DNA of 64,000 bases from Deltaproteobacteria bacterium (GTDB lineage Bacteria > Myxococcota > UBA727 > VGSZ01), in NCBI GenBank assembly GCA_016177705.1, contig JACOUT010000011.1, positions 62,001-126,000 of the forward strand. Reading direction: 5' to 3'. The translations under genes and the position numbers were made by a program. The notes under the pieces were generated by a model that made no database searches, was not told where the DNA came from, and saw only the letters and a program-made list of their open reading frames with translations. The number at the start of each line of letters is the position of its first letter. Position 1 is the stretch's first letter. Of this stretch, positions 9,120 through 17,981 are shown one piece after another.

Positions 9120-11273
9120 TCACCCCAGACTAATGCGCGCGATCGGCTGGATGTTCATCTCCGGGCTCAGCTCCTGGTACGACAGCACCGCCAGGTGCGG
9201 GAACTCGAGCTCGACGAGCTTGCGGAAGTAGCGCCGTATCTCCATGGTCGTGAGCACCACGGGCTGCTGCGCTGACGGCGGCAGGTTGCCCACCTCGTTT
9301 CTCACCGCGGCCAGGATCTCCTGCGTGATCTCGGGCTCGAGCGCCAGGTAGCTGCCCGACGACGTGTGCTGCACCGAGCTGCGCACCGTCTCCTCGATCT
9401 GCGGATCGAGCAGGTAGACGATCAAGGTCGACTGTCCGCGCGTGTACTTGTGCGAGATGTAGCGCTTGAGCGCGGCGCGCACGTATTCGGTGAGCATCAC
9501 GGTGTCGTTCTCCACCGGGCCCCACTCGGCGAGTGCCTGCAGGATGTTGCGCAGGTCGCGGATCGAGATCTCCTCTTCCACCAGGCGGCGCAGGATGTCG
9601 GTGAGCTGGAAGGGGCTGACGGCCTTCGGCACCACCTCTTTGACGAGGGCAGGGAACGCCTGCTCGAGCTGCTCGAGCATGTTCTGCGTCTCCTGGATGC
9701 CGACGAACTCCGCGGCGTTCTTGCGCAAGACCGCCGACAGGTGCAGCACGATGTAGCCGGGCGCGTCCCACGTCGTCAGTCCGGCATCCTCAGCCAGCTT
9801 CTTCTGCTCGCCCGAGATCCAACCGCACGCGTTGCCGTTGGCCGGGTTCTGCGCGGGCTCGGCCTCGATGCCGAGCAGGCGCAGTCGGTCGGGCGTGTCG
9901 TTGACCAGGCACTTGGTCTTGTCGACGGATCCCATGACGAGCGGGATCTCGTTGATCATGATGATGTAGCTGCCGGGTGGCAGGTCGCCCTCGTTGCCGC
10001 GCACGCGCAGGCCGGGGAAGCGCACGCCGAGCTCGTAGAACAAGCCGTCGCGCATCATCGGGATCAGCTCGTTCAAGAAGTTGCTGCCGGTGGTGTCGTC
10101 GACGAGCGGCACCAGATCGGAGGCGACCTCGAGCGCGATGGGCGTCACCACCGGCATCATCTGCGCGCTCTGTCCCTCCTGAGCGCGCGCCTTTTGCACC
10201 GCGGTCTTCTTCTCCTCGGCCGCCTTCTCTTCGCGCTCCTCGACCACGGCCGTGGAGCCCTTGCCGCCGCTCTTGGCCTGTTTGGCCTTGAACAAGCCGT
10301 AGCTGAGACCGCCGACCATGACGGCCGAGAGCGTGAACGGCACCAGCGGCATGCCGGGGACGAGCAGGCCAATCATGCCGAGGAAGATGGCGGCGATGGT
10401 GAAGGCCTTGGGCTGCGCCAGCACCTGGGTGGCCAGGTCCATGCCGAGGTTGGCGTCCTCCTCCTCGGAGGCGACGCGCGTGACGATGAGGCCGGCGCAC
10501 ATCGACATCAACAGTGCGGGGATGATGGCCACCAGGCCCTCACCGATAGTCAGGATCGAGTAGACCTCGACCGCCTCGCCGGCGCTCATGTCCTTCTGCG
10601 TGACGCCGATGATGATGCCGGCCACGATGTTGATGGCGGTGATGATCAGGCCCGCGATGGAATCGCCCTTGACGAACTTCATGGCGCCGTCCATCGAACC
10701 GAAGAGCTGGCTCTCGCGGCCGAGGTCGTTTCTGCGGCGGCGCGCCTCGTCGAGGTCGAAGGCGCCGGCGCGCAGGTCGGCGTCGATGGACATCTGCTTG
10801 CCGGGCATGGCGTCGAGCGTGAAGCGCGCGGCCACCTCGGCGACGCGCTCCGAGCCCTTGGAGATGACCAGGAAGTTCACCAGCATCAACACCAGGAAGA
10901 TGACCACGCCGACCACGAAGTTGCCGCGCACCACGAACTTGCCGAACGAGGCGATGACCTCGCCGGCGTGGGCGTCGAGCAGGATCAGGCGCGTCGAGCT
11001 GACGTTGAGCGCCAGCCGGAACAACGTCGTCACCAGGATGATGGTGGGGAACGCCGCCAGCTTGAGCGCGTCGGGGATGTACATGGCGATGAGCAGCATC
11101 ACCATCGAGATCGAGATGTTGAGCACCAGCAGGATGTCGAGCAGCGGCGTCGGCAGCGGGATGATCATCATGCCGACGATCGCCATGACCAGCACCGCGA
11201 GCGCGATGTCGGCGTAGCGCCGCAGCACCGCGACCAGGTCGCCCTGCATGACGATGTCGATGAACTTCTTCAT
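9120..11273 (-). CDS. sctV: Type III secretion export gate protein SctV (FlhA family)
   Basis: A 717-residue FHIPEP-family inner-membrane protein, the export gate of type III secretion systems. The N-terminal half has about eight hydrophobic segments (for example YADIALAVLVMAIVGMMII) and the family signature around FRLALNVSSTRLILL and LDAMPGKQMSIDADLRAG. After a charged linker at about residues 340-375 comes the cytosolic nonameric-ring domain ending in LSYQELSPEMNIQPI. FlhA of flagella and SctV of injectisomes share this layout. I favour SctV from overall wording, for example SILTIGEGLVAIIPALLMS, but cannot exclude FlhA. No other secretion or flagellar gene lies nearby, so the gene stands alone between a sugar cluster and lexA. 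Start ATG; no strong ribosome site is visible. Confidence 0.88.
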   Translation of the reverse strand: MKKFIDIVMQGDLVAVLRRYADIALAVLVMAIVGMMIIPLPTPLLDILLVLNISISMVMLLIAMYIPDALKLAAFPTIILVTTLFRLALNVSSTRLILLDAHAGEVIASFGKFVVRGNFVVGVVIFLVLMLVNFLVISKGSERVAEVAARFTLDAMPGKQMSIDADLRAGAFDLDEARRRRNDLGRESQLFGSMDGAMKFVKGDSIAGLIITAINIVAGIIIGVTQKDMSAGEAVEVYSILTIGEGLVAIIPALLMSMCAGLIVTRVASEEEDANLGMDLATQVLAQPKAFTIAAIFLGMIGLLVPGMPLVPFTLSAVMVGGLSYGLFKAKQAKSGGKGSTAVVEEREEKAAEEKKTAVQKARAQEGQSAQMMPVVTPIALEVASDLVPLVDDTTGSNFLNELIPMMRDGLFYELGVRFPGLRVRGNEGDLPPGSYIIMINEIPLVMGSVDKTKCLVNDTPDRLRLLGIEAEPAQNPANGNACGWISGEQKKLAEDAGLTTWDAPGYIVLHLSAVLRKNAAEFVGIQETQNMLEQLEQAFPALVKEVVPKAVSPFQLTDILRRLVEEEISIRDLRNILQALAEWGPVENDTVMLTEYVRAALKRYISHKYTRGQSTLIVYLLDPQIEETVRSSVQHTSSGSYLALEPEITQEILAAVRNEVGNLPPSAQQPVVLTTMEIRRYFRKLVELEFPHLAVLSYQELSPEMNIQPIARISLG

Positions 11274-11311
11274 GAGCGCGCACCGACGCTAACGCTGCGC
11301 CGTCGCCCCGG

Positions 11312-12022
11312 TCAAACGCGCCGGTAGACGCCCACCACGACGCCGAGGATGTCGGTCTGCTTGAAGGAGCGCCGCTCGACGAAGATCGGCTCCATGCGCG
11401 CGTTGGCCGGCTGGAAGCGGATGCGGTCGCCCTCGGGGAAGAAGCGCTTGACGGTGGCCTCGCCGTCGATCATGGCGATGACGATCTCGCCGGCGCGCGC
11501 CGACGGCTGCTTCTTGACGAACAGGAAGTCGCCGTCGTGGATGCCGTCGTCGATCATCGACTCGCCCACCACGCGCAAGGCGAAGATCTTCTCCTGCCGC
11601 GCGCCGCGGCCGAGGAAGAAGCTCGATAGGCGCACCGTGTCCTCACGGTCCTCCTCGGCGAGGATCGGCATGCCGGCGGCCACCCGCCCGAGCAGCGGCA
11701 CCTCGACGAGCGCGTCGTTGGCGACGCTCACCTGCTCGAGCGTCGCCGGCCGCGCCGGCCGCGGCGCCTCGCCCGCTCCCGGGTCGCGCTGTCCCCCTTT
11801 GACGACGACCAGCGTGCGCGACTTGTGGTCCTGCCGCTTGATGAAGCCCTTGCGTTCGAGCGCGTTCAGGTGGTCGTTGACACCGTTGGTGGAGCGAATG
11901 CCGAGGTGGCGTCCGATCTCGCGGATGGTCGGTGCGAAGCCGTGCTTGCGAATCTGGCCCTCGATGAAGGACAGCACGCGCTGCTGGCGCTCGGTCAGGT
12001 CGTCGGCGATGGCTTCGGCCAT
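11312..12022 (-). CDS. lexA: LexA SOS repressor
   Basis: A 236-residue LexA, the SOS repressor that self-cleaves when RecA filaments form. The N-terminal winged-helix domain (about residues 8-70) has TERQQRVLSFI and PTIREIGRHLGIRSTNGVNDHL. The cleavage site is A116-G117 in GRVAAGMPI. The catalytic dyad is S155 (GESMIDDGIHDGD) and K192 (GEATVKRFF). A linker of about 30 residues between the domains is Pro/Ala/Gly rich. The ATG has AGGGG seven bases upstream; the frame is open further but without family residues. It is divergent from pyrH, with a candidate operator in between, so autoregulation is expected. Confidence 0.95.
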   Translation of the reverse strand: MAEAIADDLTERQQRVLSFIEGQIRKHGFAPTIREIGRHLGIRSTNGVNDHLNALERKGFIKRQDHKSRTLVVVKGGQRDPGAGEAPRPARPATLEQVSVANDALVEVPLLGRVAAGMPILAEEDREDTVRLSSFFLGRGARQEKIFALRVVGESMIDDGIHDGDFLFVKKQPSARAGEIVIAMIDGEATVKRFFPEGDRIRFQPANARMEPIFVERRSFKQTDILGVVVGVYRRV

Positions 12023-12057
12023 GGGTGAACCCCTGTGCAGGAGACAGCCGTACAGTA

Positions 12058-12074
12058 GCTGAACACCTGGCCAG
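12058..12074 (-). promoter_or_regulatory. Candidate LexA operator upstream of lexA
   Basis: Read on the lexA strand this is CTGGCCAGGTGTTCAGC, about 36 bases before the lexA ATG. Its right half GTTCAGC and its leading CT match the Myxococcus LexA-box consensus as I remember it (CTRHAMRYBYGTTCAGS), 14 of 17 positions. It also overlaps a perfect 14-base palindrome, CACCTGGCCAGGTG, at 12064-12077. Either element could be the operator; the site also lies in the pyrH upstream region. Confidence 0.45.
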
Positions 12075-12168
12075 GTGCCAAGTCCCCCTCCGGCGCCGAA
12101 CGGGCGCGGCCTGCGCTGGCCTTCCCGCCCCTCCACTGCGGTGCTACCGGCGCGCCACGAGGTATTCC

Positions 12169-12963
12169 ATGGTCGACGCGCCGCCCCTGAAAGCCCGCAC
12201 GCAGGAGGGTGAGCCGCTCGCCAAGGTGCCGCCGCCGCCCGGCTGCAAGTTCGGGCGCATCCTGCTGAAGCTCTCGGGCGAGGCGCTGCAGGGGTCGACC
12301 GGCTACGGCATCGACCCGGCAGTGCTCGACACCATCGCGCGCGAGATTGCCGAGGTCCACGCGCTCGGCGTGCAGGTGGCCATCGTCATCGGCGGCGGCA
12401 ACATCTTTCGGGGCATCGCTGGCACCGCGCAGGGGATGGACCGCGCCACCGCCGACTACATGGGCATGTTGGCCACCGTGATGAACGCGATCGCGCTGCA
12501 AGACGCCTGCGAGCGCAGGGGTATCCACACGCGCGTGCAGTCGGCCATCACCATGCAGGAGCTCGCCGAGCCGTACATCCGCCGCCGCGCCATCCGCCAC
12601 CTCGAGAAGGGCAGGGTAGTCATCTTCGGCGCGGGCACCGGCAACCCGTTCTTCACCACCGACACGGCAGCGTCGCTCCGTGGCATGGAGATCGGCGCCG
12701 ACGTGATCATGAAGGCCACCAAGGTCGACGGCGTGTACGACAAGGACCCGAAGAAGCACGCTGACGCCAAGATGTTCGAACGCCTCTCCTACATCGACGC
12801 GCTCAAGATGGGACTGAAGGTGATGGACGCGACGGCGCTGTCGCTCTGTATGGACAACAAGATGCCCATCCTGGTCTTCAACATGAGCGGCGGCGCCAAG
12901 GGCGCCGGCAACGTCTTGCGCGCAGTGCGCGGCGAGGCGGTCGGCACCGTGGTCAAGGACTGA
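12169..12963 (+). CDS. pyrH: UMP kinase
   Basis: A 264-residue hexameric bacterial UMP kinase that makes UDP from UMP and ATP in pyrimidine synthesis. Amino-acid kinase fold motifs are visible: RILLKLSGEALQG, the IVIGGGNIFRG nucleotide loop, VIFGAGTGNPFFTTDTAA, MKATKVDGVYDKDP and the C-terminal MDATALSLCMDNKMPILVFN. The N-terminus carries about 25 extra residues (Pro-rich) before the kinase fold. The ATG has GAGG six bases upstream. It is followed by frr, a conserved pairing, but the usual upstream rpsB-tsf genes are absent; here lexA is divergent instead. Confidence 0.95.
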   Translation: MVDAPPLKARTQEGEPLAKVPPPPGCKFGRILLKLSGEALQGSTGYGIDPAVLDTIAREIAEVHALGVQVAIVIGGGNIFRGIAGTAQGMDRATADYMGMLATVMNAIALQDACERRGIHTRVQSAITMQELAEPYIRRRAIRHLEKGRVVIFGAGTGNPFFTTDTAASLRGMEIGADVIMKATKVDGVYDKDPKKHADAKMFERLSYIDALKMGLKVMDATALSLCMDNKMPILVFNMSGGAKGAGNVLRAVRGEAVGTVVKD

Positions 12964-13013
12964 GCGTTGACGTAGCTTCCCGCCGCATTCGAACGACGCC
13001 CAAGGAGACGCCC

Positions 13014-13571
13014 ATGCTGGACGACATCGTGAAGGACGCGAAAGACAACATGGACAAGGCCGTCGACGGCCTGAAGAAGGGGCTGCTCACCATCCGCACC
13101 GGGCGCGCCAACCCGTCGATGCTCGATAACGTGCGCGTCGACTATTACGGCACGGCCACGCCGCTCAACCAGGTCGCCAACGTGACGGCGCAGGACGCAC
13201 GCCTGCTCGTCATCAAGCCCTTCGAGAAGCGCATCTTGAAGGACATCGAGCGTGCGATCATCGAGGCCAACCTCGGCTTCAACCCCACGAACGATGGCGA
13301 CTACGTGCGCGTGCCCATGCCGCCGCTCTCGACCGAGCGCCGCAAGGAGTACGTCAAGCTCTCGAAGACCAAGGGCGAGGACGCCAAGATCGCCATCAGA
13401 AACGTTCGGCGCGACGCCAACGAGATGATCAAGGAAGCGACCAAGGAAGGCTCGATCACGCAGGACGACGAGAAGCGCGGCCTCAAGGTGGTGCAGGACG
13501 CGACCGACGCGTACATCAAGAAGATCGACGACCTGCTCGCGGCCAAGGAAAAAGAGATCATGGAAGTGTGA
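13014..13571 (+). CDS. frr: Ribosome recycling factor
   Basis: A 185-residue ribosome recycling factor, which splits post-termination ribosomes together with EF-G. The whole length fits the family: the early helix (DKAVDGLKKGLLTIRTGRANPSMLD), VDYYGTATPLNQVANV, the RIIKPFEKR-like VIKPFEKRILKDIERAI, PMPPLSTERRKEYVKL and the long C-terminal helix with RNVRRDANEMIK. AAGGAG precedes the ATG by six bases. It lies 50 bases after pyrH and is probably cotranscribed with it. Confidence 0.97.
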   Translation: MLDDIVKDAKDNMDKAVDGLKKGLLTIRTGRANPSMLDNVRVDYYGTATPLNQVANVTAQDARLLVIKPFEKRILKDIERAIIEANLGFNPTNDGDYVRVPMPPLSTERRKEYVKLSKTKGEDAKIAIRNVRRDANEMIKEATKEGSITQDDEKRGLKVVQDATDAYIKKIDDLLAAKEKEIMEV

Positions 13572-13590
13572 GCCGCCACGGGAGACTGCC

Positions 13591-14220
13591 GTGGAGCTCG
13601 ACGCCCAGACGCTGCGCGCGCGTGACTGCTACGCGCTTCTGACCTCGCTGATCGTGCCGCGGCCGATCGCGTGGGTCTCGACCAAAGACCAGGCCGGCCA
13701 CACCAACCTGGCGCCGTTCTCGTACTTCAGCGGGCTCGGCTCCGATCCGCCGATGTTGACGCTCGCCATCGCCCAGCGCAGGGACGGCAGCGACAAGGAC
13801 ACCGTTCGCATCGCGCGCGCCACCGGCGCCCTGTGCGTCAACCTCGTCGAGGAGCATGACGCCGCGCGCATGAACGCCAGCTCGGCCGAGCTGCCGCCGG
13901 GCGAGAGCGAGATCGAGCGCCTCGGCATCGCCACCACGCCCTGCCTCGCCATTGAGGGCGTGCGTGTAGCGTCGGCGCGCGCCGCGCTCGAGTGCCGCCT
14001 CATCGACGTGCATCGCTACGGCCGCACGCGCGCCGTCAACCTGCTGGTCGCCGAGGTCGTCCACTTCTTCGTCGACGACGGACTGTTGTCCGCAAGCCAT
14101 GCAGGGGCGCCGCCGGCCGCCGCGGCCGACGCCATCAGGCCGCTGTCACGCCTGGGCGACCGCTGGTACGCGCGCCTCGGCGAGCGCCTCGCGATGCCAC
14201 GTCCGGGCACGACCGGTTGA
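13591..14220 (+). CDS. Flavin reductase-like (FMN-binding split barrel) protein
   Basis: A 209-residue protein of the flavin reductase-like domain family, which binds FMN and reduces flavin with NAD(P)H or acts as a related oxidoreductase. Visible family blocks are LIVPRPIAWVSTKDQAGHTNLAPFSYF, the stretch PPMLTLAIAQRRDGSDKDTVRIARATGA (FMN contact region), FCVNLV-like ALCVNLVEE and a C-terminal GDRWYARLGE. The GTG start is preceded by GGGAG. It follows frr by 19 bases and may be cotranscribed, though no functional link is evident. Substrate unknown. Confidence 0.82.
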   Translation: MELDAQTLRARDCYALLTSLIVPRPIAWVSTKDQAGHTNLAPFSYFSGLGSDPPMLTLAIAQRRDGSDKDTVRIARATGALCVNLVEEHDAARMNASSAELPPGESEIERLGIATTPCLAIEGVRVASARAALECRLIDVHRYGRTRAVNLLVAEVVHFFVDDGLLSASHAGAPPAAAADAIRPLSRLGDRWYARLGERLAMPRPGTTG

Positions 14221-14282
14221 GCGGGCGTCTCACAATCACCCGAAAGGTCGACCTCGGCGCCCGGTACGCATAACCTCCCTCC

Positions 14283-15827
14283 ATGCAGGTCGGGGCCTAC
14301 CAGACGCTGGCGCAGCTCGGCGCCGGAGGCATGAGCCTGGTGTGGCTCGCGCGCGGTCCGTCGGGCCTGGTCGTGCTCAAGCGCCAGCTCAATCCCGTCG
14401 ACGACGATCGGCTCATCGAGGAGGCGCAGGTCGGCATGCGGCTGCGTCACCCCGGCGTGGTGCAGACGCTCGACCTGCTCGAGCACGAGGGGCGCCCGAT
14501 GCTGGTGCTCGAGTACGTCGCCGGCGCCTCCTTGGTGGCGCTGCGCACGCGCGGCGCGCTCGCGCCCGGCGCGGTGTGCACTCTCGGCGCCGACGTCGCC
14601 GAGGCGCTTGCGGCGTTGCACGAGGCCAAGGGCGCCGACGGCCGGCCCATGCGCGTGCTGCACCGCGACGTCAGCCCGGCCAACGTCATCGTCACCCCCG
14701 ACGGACACGCGCGCTTGATCGACCTCGGTATCGCGCGCGCGCCCGAGTCGATCGAGCGCACCCAGACCGGCGACCTGCGCGGCACGGTGCGCTACCTCGC
14801 CCCCGAGTTGTTCGACGCCAAGCCGCACACCGCGCTCACCGATCTGTGGGCGCTCGGCGTCTGCTTGTTCGAGGCGGCGCTCGGACGGCAAGCCGTGACC
14901 GGCCCGGAGGCGGTCATCCTCGCCACCGTGGTGCGCGGCAAGCTGCTCGAGCTGCGCCCGGGCGAGGAGCTGCCGCCCGCGCTCGACGGCGTGGTGCATG
15001 CGCTGTGCGCGCCGGTCGAGCGGCGCGTCGCGAACGCGGCGGCGGCGGCGCGCATGCTGCGCGCGGCGGCCGGCGTGTTCGGCGACGGGCGGGCTGCCGC
15101 CGCGGCCGCGGTGCGAGGGTTGGTCGACCCCGGCGCCACCGAACCCCACGCTCCCGCCGGGCCCGCCGCCATCTCCGACGAGCAGGCGTTCATGCGCTAC
15201 GCCGCCACCACCTATTGCGGCACCAGCGACGACGAGCTGTTGCTGAACGAACCGCTCGACGAGTTGGCCGCGCTCGACGGCGCACCCACCGCGGTGGCGA
15301 CGCCGCCGATGGCACCGCCGGTCTCCACCGCGGTGACGCCATCGGCGAGCATGCCGGTGCCGCGCACCCCAGCGGTGCGCTCGCTCGCCGGCCCCTCGCC
15401 GACCTCGCGACCCTACCCGTTGGCGCCCGGGCCGGCCGCCGCGGTCGCTGGCCCGGCCGCGACTGCCAGCCTGGTACCGGCGCCGGTGACCGCGGTCTCG
15501 CAGCCGTTCGCGGCCGCGCCGCGCTCCTCGCCGGGCACGCTGCCCGCGAGCGACGCGTCGTGGGATTTGCCGCGGCCGACCACTGGGCCGGTCGACACCG
15601 CGCCCGTGTCGCCTGCGATCGGCTCGTCGACGGCCGACGCCATCGCTGAGCCGCCGACCTCGGTGACGGCGCCGCAGCCGCCCGCGGTCGTGCCCGGGTC
15701 GTCGCCCGACGAGGCCGATGCCGACGATCTGGCCGAGCTGCGCGGCACCCCGATCAACCCCTGGGCGGTGGCGGCTGCCGTGCTGCTGCTGGCGATCATC
15801 GTCGCCCTCGTGCTGCTGACGCGCTGA
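14283..15827 (+). CDS. Tail-anchored Ser/Thr protein kinase
   Basis: A 514-residue eukaryotic-like kinase. The kinase domain is at about residues 5-270: Gly-rich loop LGAGGMSLVW, ATP lysine K33, catalytic HRDVSPANV with D129, and the metal-binding triad as DLG (147-149) instead of DFG. Residues 275-485 are a low-complexity Ala/Pro/Thr/Ser linker, and a single hydrophobic helix at about 488-511 ends the protein. The protein is thus predicted to be tail-anchored with the kinase in the cytoplasm and almost nothing outside. DLG is found in some active kinases; activity is likely but unproven. The ATG has no strong ribosome site. The stop is seven bases from the convergent desulfurase gene. Confidence 0.88.
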   Translation: MQVGAYQTLAQLGAGGMSLVWLARGPSGLVVLKRQLNPVDDDRLIEEAQVGMRLRHPGVVQTLDLLEHEGRPMLVLEYVAGASLVALRTRGALAPGAVCTLGADVAEALAALHEAKGADGRPMRVLHRDVSPANVIVTPDGHARLIDLGIARAPESIERTQTGDLRGTVRYLAPELFDAKPHTALTDLWALGVCLFEAALGRQAVTGPEAVILATVVRGKLLELRPGEELPPALDGVVHALCAPVERRVANAAAAARMLRAAAGVFGDGRAAAAAAVRGLVDPGATEPHAPAGPAAISDEQAFMRYAATTYCGTSDDELLLNEPLDELAALDGAPTAVATPPMAPPVSTAVTPSASMPVPRTPAVRSLAGPSPTSRPYPLAPGPAAAVAGPAATASLVPAPVTAVSQPFAAAPRSSPGTLPASDASWDLPRPTTGPVDTAPVSPAIGSSTADAIAEPPTSVTAPQPPAVVPGSSPDEADADDLAELRGTPINPWAVAAAVLLLAIIVALVLLTR

Positions 15828-15834
15828 GCGCAGG

Positions 15835-17040
15835 TCAGACCGTGGCGAGGATCTCGCGCACCGCAGCGACCGCCGTGTCGACCTCGTCGACGGTGTTGTA
15901 GAGGTACGCAGAGAGCCGAAGCGCGCCGCTCGCGTGCACGGCGTCGAAGTACGGGTGGCAGCAGTGGTGCCCGGAGCGCGCCATCACCTTGTAGGTGTCC
16001 GACAGGATCATCGCGACGTGATCGGCCGCGACCTTCCTGTCGATGACCAACGAGGCGAGCGCCAAGCGGCCTTCACCCGGCGGCGGGCCCAGCAAGCGCG
16101 TGCCGGGGATGCCCGCGAGGCCGTGCACGAGGCGCTCCGCCAAGAGCGCGTCGTGCGCAGCGACGCGATCCATGCCGCAGGCCATGAGATAGGCGGCAGC
16201 GGCACCGAAGCCGATGGCGCCCTCGATGTGCGGCGTGCCCGGCTCCAGCCGATAGGGCAGCGACTTGGTGGTGAACCCCGTCGCGGTGACGACGTCGACC
16301 ATGCCGCCGCCCACCAGCGGCGTGCCGAGCGCCTCGAGCCGCTCGGCCTTGCCCCACAGCGCGCCGATGCCCGTGGGGCCGAGCATCTTGTGCGCGGAGA
16401 ACGCGAGGAAGTCGCAGCCGAGCGCCGCCACGTCGATCGGCAAGTGCGGCACCGATTGCGCGCCGTCCACCAAGAGCGGCGCTTTGCCTGCGAGCGCGTC
16501 GGCGATGGCACGAATCGGCTGGACGGCGCCGGTGGCGTTGGACGCGTGGCCGATGGCGACGATGCGCGTGTTGCCGTCGACCAGCGAGAGCAGTCGATCG
16601 ACGTCGACGGTGCCGCTCTCGTCCACCGGGCACAGCCGCACCTCGGCACGTTGGTACCAGGGCAGCAGGTTCGAGTGATGATCCTGCACCGTCCCGACCA
16701 CGTTGCTGCCCGGCGGGAAACCGAGCCCGAGCGCGACCAGGTTGATGGCGGCAGTGGTGCCCGAGGTGAACACAAGGTCGCGCGGGCGCGCCTTGATGAG
16801 CGCCGCCACCTGGCCGCGCCCGTCCTGGAACGCCTGCGAGGCCTCCTCGGAGAGCGTGTGCTTGGCGCGATGCACGTTCGCCGTGTAGCGGGTGTCGTAG
16901 CCCGCCACGGCGTCGAGCACCGCGCGCGGCTTGAGGCTGGTCGCCGCGCTGTCGAGGTAGATGACCGGCCGCCCCTCGATGACCCGCCCGGTGACGGGGT
17001 GGAGGAGCGGGAAGTCGGCGCGGTCGACCGCCGCCGTCAC
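15835..17040 (-). CDS. sufS: SufS-type cysteine desulfurase
   Basis: A 401-residue class V PLP aminotransferase of the SufS/CsdA group, which takes sulfur from cysteine for Fe-S cluster or other sulfur transfer. The PLP lysine is K218 in FSAHKMLGPTGIGALWG, the cofactor histidine block is VQDHHSNLLPW, and ASNATGAVQPI follows. The catalytic cysteine region reads RSGHHCCHP with C360 and C361; SufS normally has one Cys in RTGHHCAQP, so a doubled Cys is a small oddity. No suf genes are adjacent. The start is a GTG without a visible ribosome site, but the family N-terminus (DFPLLH, IYLDSAATSLKP) begins soon after, so the start is close. Other class V desulfurase functions are possible. Confidence 0.85.
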   Translation of the reverse strand: MTAAVDRADFPLLHPVTGRVIEGRPVIYLDSAATSLKPRAVLDAVAGYDTRYTANVHRAKHTLSEEASQAFQDGRGQVAALIKARPRDLVFTSGTTAAINLVALGLGFPPGSNVVGTVQDHHSNLLPWYQRAEVRLCPVDESGTVDVDRLLSLVDGNTRIVAIGHASNATGAVQPIRAIADALAGKAPLLVDGAQSVPHLPIDVAALGCDFLAFSAHKMLGPTGIGALWGKAERLEALGTPLVGGGMVDVVTATGFTTKSLPYRLEPGTPHIEGAIGFGAAAAYLMACGMDRVAAHDALLAERLVHGLAGIPGTRLLGPPPGEGRLALASLVIDRKVAADHVAMILSDTYKVMARSGHHCCHPYFDAVHASGALRLSAYLYNTVDEVDTAVAAVREILATV

Positions 17041-17064
17041 AGCTGCGCCGTCACGGCTCGGCCG

Positions 17065-17925
17065 TCACTTGCGCGCGAGTGCCGCGGCAGCGAACTGCGC
17101 CACGGTCGTCTGCGTGACTCCGTACTTCGCGGCGGTGTCCGCCATGGGGAGCACGGTGTCGAAGGTCTCCATGCCGGCCAGTGTCTGCCACATCATGTCG
17201 GGCAAGCCGGGCACCGCCGTGCCAGCAGCGACCCAGCTTACCGGCAGGCTCTTACCTGCGGCCTTCTCGAACGCCGCCACCACGTCGCGCCACGACAACG
17301 CCTCGGGACCGGCGATGGGGATGAACTGGTTCTTCGCGGCCGGGTTGTCGACGGCGGCGATGGCGAACGCGGCAACGTCCGCGTTCGAGACGAACGCATG
17401 CTTGCGCTTGCCCTCGCCGACGAGCGTGATCGGCTTGCCCTGCGACAGCGGCATGCCGACGACCATGCCGACCCAGATGTCGGTGAAGAAGTTGGGCGCG
17501 AGGATGGTCCACGCCATGCCGCTGCTCTTCAGGTGCGCCTCGGTTTTGGCCTTGGCCTGGAAGATGGGCACCGGGTGGTTCTCGGCGGCGCCGAGCGCGG
17601 AGACGAACACGAAGTGCTTTACGCCCGCGGCCTTGGCGGCGTCGATCAGGCTCTTGTTGCCGGTGAGGTCGACGCTGTCGACGGTGTCGGCGCCACCGCG
17701 CAAGACCGAGTTGGCCGTGGTGACCACGGTGTCGATGCCCGCGCAGGCCTTGGCGAGACTCGCCGGATCCTTGAGGTCGCCGGTGACGGCCTCAGCGCCC
17801 TTGGCCGTGAGCGCAGCGGCGTTGCTGCCGGCGCGCGTCAGCACGCGCACCTTCTTTCCCTTCGCCAGCAGGCCCTGCGCGACCGCTCCACCGAGACTTC
17901 CGGTTGCTCCGACGACGAGAATCAT
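17065..17925 (-). CDS. NmrA-like atypical SDR (NAD(P)-binding) protein
   Basis: A 286-residue atypical short-chain dehydrogenase of the NmrA/NAD(P)H-binding group. The N-terminal Rossmann motif is VVGATGSLGGAV (GxxGxxG), followed by GKKVRVLTRAGS and VTGDLKDPASL, where such proteins bind NAD(P). The catalytic Tyr-x3-Lys is absent, as usual for the NmrA group; FQAKAKTEAHLKSSGMAWTIL is the equivalent region. Such proteins act as redox sensors or as quinone/isoflavone reductase-type enzymes; no specific substrate is evident. The ATG was chosen because AGGAG lies six bases upstream. It precedes the desulfurase on the same strand with a 24-base gap and is divergent from the TolC-like gene. Confidence 0.82.
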   Translation of the reverse strand: MILVVGATGSLGGAVAQGLLAKGKKVRVLTRAGSNAAALTAKGAEAVTGDLKDPASLAKACAGIDTVVTTANSVLRGGADTVDSVDLTGNKSLIDAAKAAGVKHFVFVSALGAAENHPVPIFQAKAKTEAHLKSSGMAWTILAPNFFTDIWVGMVVGMPLSQGKPITLVGEGKRKHAFVSNADVAAFAIAAVDNPAAKNQFIPIAGPEALSWRDVVAAFEKAAGKSLPVSWVAAGTAVPGLPDMMWQTLAGMETFDTVLPMADTAAKYGVTQTTVAQFAAAALARK

Positions 17926-17981
17926 GACGCACTCCTGGGCTACAAGAAGAGCCCCTTTACCCCGTGCTAGACTGCGCAGCA

